From Planctomyces sp. SH-PL14 (GTDB taxonomy: Bacteria > Planctomycetota > Planctomycetia > Planctomycetales > Planctomycetaceae): 64,000 bases of DNA. Location: NCBI RefSeq assembly GCF_001610835.1, contig NZ_CP011270.1:3552001-3616000 (forward strand), given 5' to 3'. Shown piece after piece: positions 46,601 through 55,600 of this stretch; position 1 is the first letter of the stretch, and the number at the start of each line of letters is the position of its first letter. The translations under genes were made by a program, and so were the position numbers. The notes below the pieces were generated by a model. The model saw only the letters and a list, made by a program, of their open reading frames with translations. It was not told the origin of the DNA and made no database searches.

Positions 46601-49600
46601 TGCTGATGTCCATCGTGATCGTGCCGAGCGAGACGAGGCCGATCAGCGCGTTCTTCGTCGAGATCGTCCCTTCGACCGTGATATCGGTCGCGGCGTTGAG
46701 CTCGACCGGACCGCTCGAGACCCCTGGAGAGACCGTGGCGATCGTCGTGCCGGCGTTGTCCACGAGGATCCGGTTCGTCGTGACGTTCATCCCCCCCGCG
46801 CCGGAGAGGGTCACGTCGTCCCGGAACGTCGTCGTCCCGGTCCCGCTCACCTGGGTCCAGGTCTGGGCCGCGACCGTCCCCTGCACGGTGACGTCGTTGG
46901 CCGAACTGATCCGGACATCCTGAAGCTCGGCCGAGCCGATGTTGCCGCTGAACAGGATGTCGCCAACGCTGCCGGAGGCGAGCGTCAGGTCCTGCCCGCC
47001 GGCGGTCGCCCCCTGGAGCAGTCCGGTGAAGGTGATGTTGTTCCCGGCCGGAGCGAGGCCGCCGCCGGTCGTGTCGATCGAAACGCTCTGGAGGAGCGTC
47101 GTCGTGCCGTCATAGGTCGCGGTCCCGCCGCGGGAGCTGAGGCTCCCTCCCCCCGGAGACGACGGGTTGCCGAGGAAAATGTTCTCCGCCTGGTAGATCA
47201 GGTTTCCCTGCGAGGCGATCGGGACATCCGGATTGACGAAGCCGAGCGTGAGGTTCGCCTCCTGGCGGATCTCGTCGGCGCCGCTTCCCCCCGTGATCGA
47301 GACCGACGGCGTAAAGCCGGCGTCGACCGACTCGATCGTCACGAAGTCATCGCCCCCCCCGGCATCGATCGTGAGCTGCCGGGCCGCATTGGCGAGCGCG
47401 TTCCCGTTCACCGCCGCGTCGTCGAGGATCGTCATCGAGTCCGAGCCGCTGCCGAGCTTCAGGCTGATGTCCGCGAAGCTGCTGTAGTCCATCCGGCCAC
47501 CGAGGCCGAACAGCGACTCGGTCTGGACGAATTCGAGCGACTTCGTGCCGAAGGTCGTCCCGGCAATCGCCGTCGTTCCGTCGACGGGAGTCGTCTCGTA
47601 ACCGAAGGTCGACTGCGCGGAGTCGAACCCGAACGTCCCCGTATCGGCGTCGATCACCCGGAGGCGGTATTCGAGCTTGTCTCCCGCCGCCGGATCGAAG
47701 CCCGGCAGAGCGGAGAGCGGAATCGCGATCTCGTAGGCGGCCGCCCCCGAGGTCCCCGGAACGGTCGTGACGTACGGGCTGTTCTGGTCGACGGTCAGGA
47801 GGAGGTTGCCGTCGGTGTCGTAGAGGTCGATCACCACGCCGCCGAAGTCGCCGTTCGCCTGGTCGGGACCGGCGGGATAGGACTGGATCAGGGCGTAGAG
47901 GTTGGAATCGTCCCAGGCAAACTGGGCCTTCGTCCCCGTGACGTCGGCCTCGCCGGGCGCCCCGTAGAGATAGAGGTTCTGGACCTGATCCGCCGTGAGG
48001 GCGGTGCTGAGGATCGTGAAGTCCGCCAGCTTCCCTTCGTAAGACTGGTCCTGCGGCGTCGTCGAGGCGTCGCCGCCGATCACCAGGTCGCCGGTCGAAT
48101 TGGCGACCGAGGTCCACTCGGTGGCGAGGTTGTTGATCAGGTAGCCGTCGTCCTGGCCGTTGAGGTAGATGTGGGCCTCGGGACCGCCGGCGGCATTGAA
48201 GTCGTACGTGATCGTGACGTGCGTCCACGCGCCGGGCGTGATCTGGCTGCTGCTGACGATGACGTTCGTCGTGTCGTCCGAGCCGTTCTCGTTCGGCGAG
48301 AAGTAGAGGTGGCCGTAGAGGTCCGCGTTCGAGAACGCGTCCCCGCCGTCGTTCTTCCAGTAGATCCCGATCTCGAACTGCTCGCCCGAGTCTTCGAGGA
48401 GGATCGAGGTTCCGGCGGTGTTTGTGTTGCTGACGATCTCCCCTTCCGGATTGATCCAGAACGAGATCGTCCCCTGCGACTTGTCGATCGTGACGTCGTC
48501 GCTCGTATCGGCCGGGCTGCCGGTGCGGATCGTGTCCTGGTCGCCGTCGAACTCGGCGTAGTTCAGCGTCTCGCCGGTTCCAGGCCGGACCGGACCCGGC
48601 TCCAGCGGGTTCGCGTCGCCGTCGACGATCTCGGCCCCCTCGGTCACCTGGCCGACATACAGGGTGATGTCGGTCCCGCCGTCGCCGGCCACGACCGTCG
48701 TCCCGACGACGTTGTCCATCGACCAGTAGGCGACGAGCGATCCCCCCTGGCTCACGTCCCGAAGGTTGGCGTAGGTCCCCTGCGCGTCTCCGACGCTCGA
48801 CTCCCGGATCGCCAGCAGCTCGGTGTCGCTGAGGACGGTGTTGAAGAACGCGACGTCGTCCATCTTCCCGTCGAACGGCCGGTCCTCAGCCCGGTTCTGA
48901 CCGAGCTCGAAGAGGGCGTTCACGGTGTCGAGCGGCGTGTCCCACTCGGCCAGCTCGTTGCTGCCGAACCCGGCCCGGTACTCGACCTCCCCGCCGCTCA
49001 GGGTCTGGGTGTTCTCGTCGTACTCATACAGGTAGATGTGGGCTTCCTGGTTGGTGCCGCCGCTGTAGTCCCAGGTGTACTGGATCACGTACCAGCTGCC
49101 CGACGTCACGGTCAGGCTGCTGTTGGCTCCGCTCTGGAGGATCAGCGAGTCGTCCGAGGAATCGGTCTTGTTGAGGTAGGCGTAGACTTCGCCCCCGCCG
49201 TTGGGGCGGTACTCGAACTCCATCCCGCTGCCGGGGAAGGTGCTGTCCGACTGGACGAACGTGTTGCGGCGGGTCGTGTCGTCCATGTAGACCCAGAAGC
49301 TCAGCGTCCCGGTCTCGCCGATGTCGAAGTCGGCGTCGCCGGTGAAGGTCGCCACGTCGTCGATGCCGTCGAACTCCAGGGCCCCGCCGAAGTGTCCCCC
49401 CTCGGGCTGGGCGCTGTTCTGCTGCGTCGTGAACTGCGGCCCCTGCGTGGTGTCGAGCAGGCTCCCGTCGTAGTCGTTCTCGGAGGCATCGTCGGTGACG
49501 ATCGAGCCCGGGGCCTCGTTGAACTGCCACCGCAGGACGACGATCGAGGTGTCGTCCGGCCGCGCTCCGGTGTCGAGCGCCGCCGGGATGCTGTCCCACT

Positions 49601-52600
49601 CGCCGGGGAGGATCGAGCCGTCCGCCTGCGGCGAGTCCTCGCCCGCGACGTTCGCCGCCGAGCCGCCCGTCGGGGCCGCTTCGCCGCCGATCGTCGTCTC
49701 GGTCATGGTGAAGGTGTCGCCGGTCGTGTCCGCCTCGTCGTTGATGAACAGCCGGTCATTGAACCGCGTCTCGTCCGCGTCGTTCCGGCCGCCGTTGACG
49801 GTCAACTGAAACGTGACGAAGTCGACCGACCCCGCCGTCGCGCTCCCGTCGTTGCCGATGTAGAACGTGTCGGCTCCGTCGCCCCCGTTGAACGTCGTCA
49901 CCGCGTCGTAGGCGGCGTCGGGAGCGAAGAACGCCAGCGTGTCGTCCCCCCCGCCGAGGTTGACGGTCAGGGTCTCGCGGGCGTTGCGGAACTCGACAGA
50001 GACGAAGGTCGTCGCCCCGACATCGAGCAGCGCGCTGTAGCCCGCCTTCGGGTCGTCCGTGAGCTGGACCTGATCGGCGGCGCCGGTCAGGTTGAACGTC
50101 CGGTGGGCCGCGTCGAGGTCGTCGACGATCGGGGCTTCGAGCCCCGTGTACTGGACTGTCGAGCGGCGGAGCGAGCCGTCGGTCGCGTTGACCTTGTCGA
50201 TCTCGATCCGGCCCGCCGAGCCGCTGAGAGCGGTATGGATCACGGACTCGACGACCGCGTCCAGGATCGAAAGCTGGTCCTGACCGGCGCCGCCGTTGAA
50301 GACGATCCCCTGTCCGTCGACCAGCCCTTCCGACGGGATCGCGTCTCCCCCCCCCTGGTCGATCGTGAGCGTGTCGTCCCCGTCCGAGCCGTTGACTTCG
50401 ATCGAGTGCAGGAGGCCCACGTCGCCGCGGAAGACCACGCCGGCGTCCGCCCCGGACGCATTGACCGAGACCTCGACGAGGCTTCCGACCCGCTGGACGA
50501 CGAAGTCGTCGCCAACGAGGTCCTGTCCCGGATCGCCGGTCGCCGAGTCGGCGCTGATCTTCACGTTGAGAAGCCCCGTGGCCACAGGCTCCGGGGTCCC
50601 GTCATCGGCGATCTGCGGACTGAGCCCGAACGACTCGACACCCGTGATCGTGACGTTCCGGAACGCCCCCGTCAGGGTCCCGGTCCCCGGGTCGGTCAGA
50701 GTGAGCGTCGACTCGGAGGGGAGATTCAGTTCCAGCCGGTCGCCGGGGTTCGCGGGATCATCGGGGTCGCCCGGCAGGTTCGGGTTGCCGGCGTTGATGA
50801 CGATCTCGGTCTCGGTGCTCGGCGTCAGGTCGATCCGGTCGGAGTTCCCGCCGGTGTTGACCGTCACGCGGTTGAGGTCCTCATAGTGGATCGGAATGAA
50901 GCCCCGGACGTCGACCTGGCTGCCGTCGACGACCACGGTGTCGGAGCGGCCGGCGGTCGGCGGTTGCTCGAGCGCGTGGAGGACGCCGACGTAGATCGGA
51001 TCGGGGTCGTAGGTCGAGGCGCCATACTGGCTGAAGCTGGCGAGAGCGCCCGGATCGGGACGGTAGGAGCTCGTCGCCCCGCCGTCCTCGGGGATCACGA
51101 CCCCGACGCCGGACGAGTCCTCCATCCGGTCGGCGTCGATCAGGTTCGCGATCCGGATGGCGTCGATCGTTTCCCCGTCCGCCAGGCCGAAGTCGCTCAG
51201 GTCGTAGGCGGTCAGGAACGCCTGGCCGGAGGCGGAGAAGTCGCTGGCCGGGATATAGATCCACTCGGACCAGCCGTTGTTCTCGGTCGAGGTCGTGCTG
51301 TGGACCTGGACCATCATCCCTTCCGGAACTCCCGTCGATCCGGACTCGTAGACCACAAAGTCGACGCCGGTCTCGTTGGCCAGCGTCTGGCCGCCGGACC
51401 ACGTGAGCTGGATCACGCTGCGGTCGCTGTTCCCCTGATTCCCCCCCGGCATGTTGAGCAGCCGCGAGGTGGTGGTCGGCGTGGTCGATTGCGTCGAGAG
51501 GTTGCCGACCGAGAGGGTCCCGTCGAACACCGCTCCGGTCGTGACCGCCGTAAAGGTGAGCGCGCTGCTTCCGGTGGCGAAGGCCCCGTTGTCGACGAGG
51601 GCCCCGTCGCCGTCGGGAACCGGCGCCCCGGGAGCCGCCCCGCCGGTCAGGTTCGTCAGGACGTCGGGCGTCGAGGCCTGGTTGATCGTGTAGTTCGTCA
51701 GGGTGAACCCGTTCGCCTTGAACTCCACGGGGTCGGGAGCGGGGGCGTCGGACTCGGTGTTGACGATGAGCTGGTCCAGGCCGCCGCCGTCGCCGATGAC
51801 CTCGATCTGCGGATCGGACCCGGCCAGGACGAAGTTCCGCTCGATCGTGACGGTGTCGTCCTGCGTGGAACGGAGATCGACGACCAGCGACTCGATCTGG
51901 GTCACGCGGACCGTGGTCGTGGTCGAGCCGTAGACGGCGCTGACCTCGTTGTTCTCGAGCGTGATCGACGTCGCCTCACCCGGAGCGCTGACGATCGTCA
52001 GTTCGTCGTCCGCCGCGGGGTCTCCCCCCTCGATCGTGATCGTTTCGGGAAGGCCGGTGGTCCCCAGTTCGACGGTGATCTGGTCCACGCCGCCGCGGGT
52101 GTCGACCGTCAGCTCGTCAAAGCCGGTGTGGGTGATCGTCGGCCGCTGGGTCCCTTCGGTCTTCACCTCGATCGTGTTCCCAGTGACCGTCACCTCGTCG
52201 CTGCGGGTGTTCGAGGGGGCGTCGAGTGGATGGAGCGAGCCGACGTAGAGCGGGTCGGCGTCGAAGGTCGCATTGCCGTAGAAGGTGAAGCTCGCCAGCG
52301 GGCCCGGATCGGCGAAGACGTTGCTCGTATCGCCGTTGTCATTGACGATCACGAACCCCTGGCCGACGTAGGTCCCGCTGCCGACCGTCGTCTCGACCCC
52401 TTCGCCCTCGATGCGGTCGGACGCGTTGAGCGTCGCGATCCGGATCGCGCTGATCGTGGCGCCGTCCCCCAGCCCGAAGTCGGTCAGGTCGAAGCCGGTC
52501 GCAAAGGCGCCGGCGTTGCCGGTCCCGCCGTAGGCCGCGCGGCTGTCGGCTGCCTCGTACCGCCACTTCGTCCAGTAGCCTCCGCCGCCGTTGCCGTCGT

Positions 52601-55600
52601 CCTCGACATAGACCTGGACCATGTAGGCATCGGGCCCGGTCGGGTTCGACGACGCCTCGTAGACCACGAAGTCGTCGCCGCTCTCGTTGGAGAGGGTCCG
52701 GTTCCCCGACCAGCTGAGCTCGATCGCGGAGCGGACCTCGGTCCCGACATTGCCGGCCGGGAGGTTGATCGCCTTGGCCTCATTGTTGTTGAGCCCATCG
52801 AGCTGGTTGCCGAGCGTCAGGCTCCCGTCGAAGTCCGCGGGGTTGTCCGGGAACGAGGCGGCGCCGGTCGGGCTGCCGGCGTTGGCGGTGATGACCACGC
52901 CGTAGCCGCCGTCGAGCGTCCCCGTCGGGACGATCGAGACGACATCGGGCGTATCGGTCTCGGCGAAGGTGAACCCGGCGAAGCTGAAGACCGGATCGGC
53001 CGTCGGAGCGTCGACCAGATTGACCGTGAGAGTGTTGTCCGCGCCGCTGCCGCCGTTGATCGTGAGTGAGCCGGTCGGATTGACGAACGAGACCACCTCG
53101 GCGTTCTGCGAGTCGATCGTGCTCAGGCCGACCGAGGCGTAATCGAGGACCACGTCGTCCTGGGCCGTGCCGTAGTTGAAGGTCCGGTTGACGGCGGAGA
53201 GGGTGTCGGTGATCGGCTCCAGCCCGCTGTAGCCGATCGTGACCGTCGCAGCGCCGGTCGTGGCGGTCACCGAGCCCGACGAGGCGCTCCCGAAGGTGTG
53301 GACGACCGAGCTGTACGTCAGGGTCGTGTCCTGCAGGACGAGGCTGTCGCCGCTCCCGGAGGTCGGCGCGCCGCCGTTGTAGCTGATCGCCCGCGGCGAG
53401 CCGCCCGCCAGCGTCACGGCGTCGGTGATGTCGACCGTCAGTGTGTCGGTCCCCGCGCCGGTGTTGACGATGATCTGGCCGGAGAACGAGGTGAACGGGA
53501 CGTAGATCGTGCTCGACTCATTCCCCACCGCGCCGGCGACCGAGGTCGAGAGGACGCGGGAGGTGTCGGTGATCTCGATCCCCGGGCCGCCCGGCCCGTT
53601 TACGAAGCGGATGACGAGGTCGTCGTTCGTCGCCGAGCCGATGTCGGTGATGACGAGGTCGTTGCCGACGAGCGCCACGGAGGTGTCGGCGGTCACCGGC
53701 AGCAGGGCAACGTCGTTGCCGTTGTACGTGTAGGTGATCGTGTACCGCCGTCCGCCGACGAGGACCTCGTCCCCCTCCGCCAGCCCGGCGAACGTTCCGG
53801 TCACGGTGCCGGATCCCGCCTTGTCGATCAGGACAAACGGCCCGGCGTCGATCGGGGCCGACCCGTTCACGACGAGCGTCGCCCCGTTCAGGTTGACGGT
53901 CGCAGTCGTGCTGGTGACCGCAAGCTGGTCGTAATCGGTCCCGGGAGTCGTCCCGCCGGTGACGTTCACGACGAACTGCGACCCGGACGAGAGCGTGGTG
54001 TTGCCCGCGGTCTTCGTGATCTTGCCGGTCCCGCCGGCGGCTGGAGAGACGACGCCCCCCGTGTTGACCGTCAGGGCCCCGGTGATCGTTCCCGCGGCGG
54101 CCAGCGTGCCGTTGCCGTTCACCGTCACGGCGGCGAGGGTTCCGGTCGAGGTGACGAGCCCGCCGCTGTTGATCGTGACCGCTCCCGCGACCGCCCCGCC
54201 CCCTCCCAGCGTCGCCCCGTTGTTGACCGCGACCGCCGTGTTGGCCAGGGCCCCCGCGACGAGGAGCGTTCCGGCATTGATCGTCGTCGCGCCGGTGTAG
54301 GTGTTGGTCCCCGAGAGAACGAGCGTCCCCAGCCCCTCCTTGGTGAGCCCCCCGGAGGAGGAGACGATGGCCGAGATCTCGAGGTCCGTGCTCGCCGCGC
54401 CGTCGACGACGGTCACGGTCCGGATGACACCGGTCCCGAGCGCGAGCCGTCCGGCGATCGTCGCCCCCACGGCCCCCGTGCCGGCGACCGTGTGGGTGAT
54501 CCCGCCCGTTCCCGGAGCGAGGAGCGTCAGCGTTCCGCTCCCCGACGACGTGACGAGCGAACCCGAGCTGCTGCCGCTCTGGACGCCGAGGGCGAAGATC
54601 GTCTCGTTGAAGGTCGAGAGGTTGAAGACCCCCGCCGCACCGACGTTGATGGTGGTCGAATTGTTGATCCGGTCCGAGCTTCCCAGGACGAAGGTCCCGG
54701 AGACGAACGTGATCGTCCCGCTCCCCGCGCTGAGGCCGCCGGTGGCGATCGTCACGCTGTCCGCTTCCACCAGGAACTGGTTCGCGTTCCCGCTTGTCGA
54801 AGTCGTGAGCGACGTGGCCGCCAGCCGCAGCGGATCGGCCGCGGATCCGATCCCCCCCGAGCCGGCGGTCAGCGACACCGCGCCGGCGGCGAGGTCGGTT
54901 CCGGAGGCGTCGGCCGTGATCGCTCCCGCGGCGCCGGTCGTCAGCGTCGCGCTCCCGGTCGTCGTCAGGCTTCCGGTCGTGAAGGCGATGTTCCCGCCCG
55001 TCGTGAGCGTCAGGTTCTGGGCGCCGAGATCGACCGCCGAGACGACGGAGATGTTCCCGGTCGCCGCGCTTCCGATCGCCAGCCCCCCCGCCGAGCTGAT
55101 GAGGTTCAGTTCCGTCTGCGTGAGACCGAGGACGGTCGGCGAGTCGGCCCCGCCGATTTCGATCGCCCGGTTGGCGGTCGTCGTCAGCAGCGTCGTGGCG
55201 AGTGCGCTCGAAATCGATCCCGAGATCGCCATCTGGTCGGCGGTCAGCGTCACCGAGCCGAGCGCCCCGGTCGCCCGGATGTCGGCAGCAGCAAGCGTGT
55301 TGTTGACCGTCAGGAGCCCCGCATCGACGTTGACCGCCACCGCCCCGCTCGGTCCCCCGCTGATCCCCGAAACGCCGTCCACGTCCGCCACGGTCAGGCC
55401 GTTCGACTCGCGGAACGTCACCCCGGCCGAGGTGGTCGCGATCGCCACGTTCGTGACCGAGTTCGCATTGGTCCCGAGCGCCACCGCTCCGTTGGCCGAG
55501 ATCGCGAGATTGCCGACCGTGATGGCGCCGCTTCCGGTCGTACTGATTCCCGCGCGGGACGTGAGGCTCAGCGTGGCGATATTGTCCGGCGTGATCGCGT

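Noticed and set aside
44928-53069. A 2713-residue open frame on the plus strand opposite the giant surface gene
   Set aside because: It is exactly antisense to a well-supported gene, is extremely rich in Arg, Asp, Gly and Val, and has no domain pattern; long antisense frames are expected in GC-rich DNA with strong codon bias.
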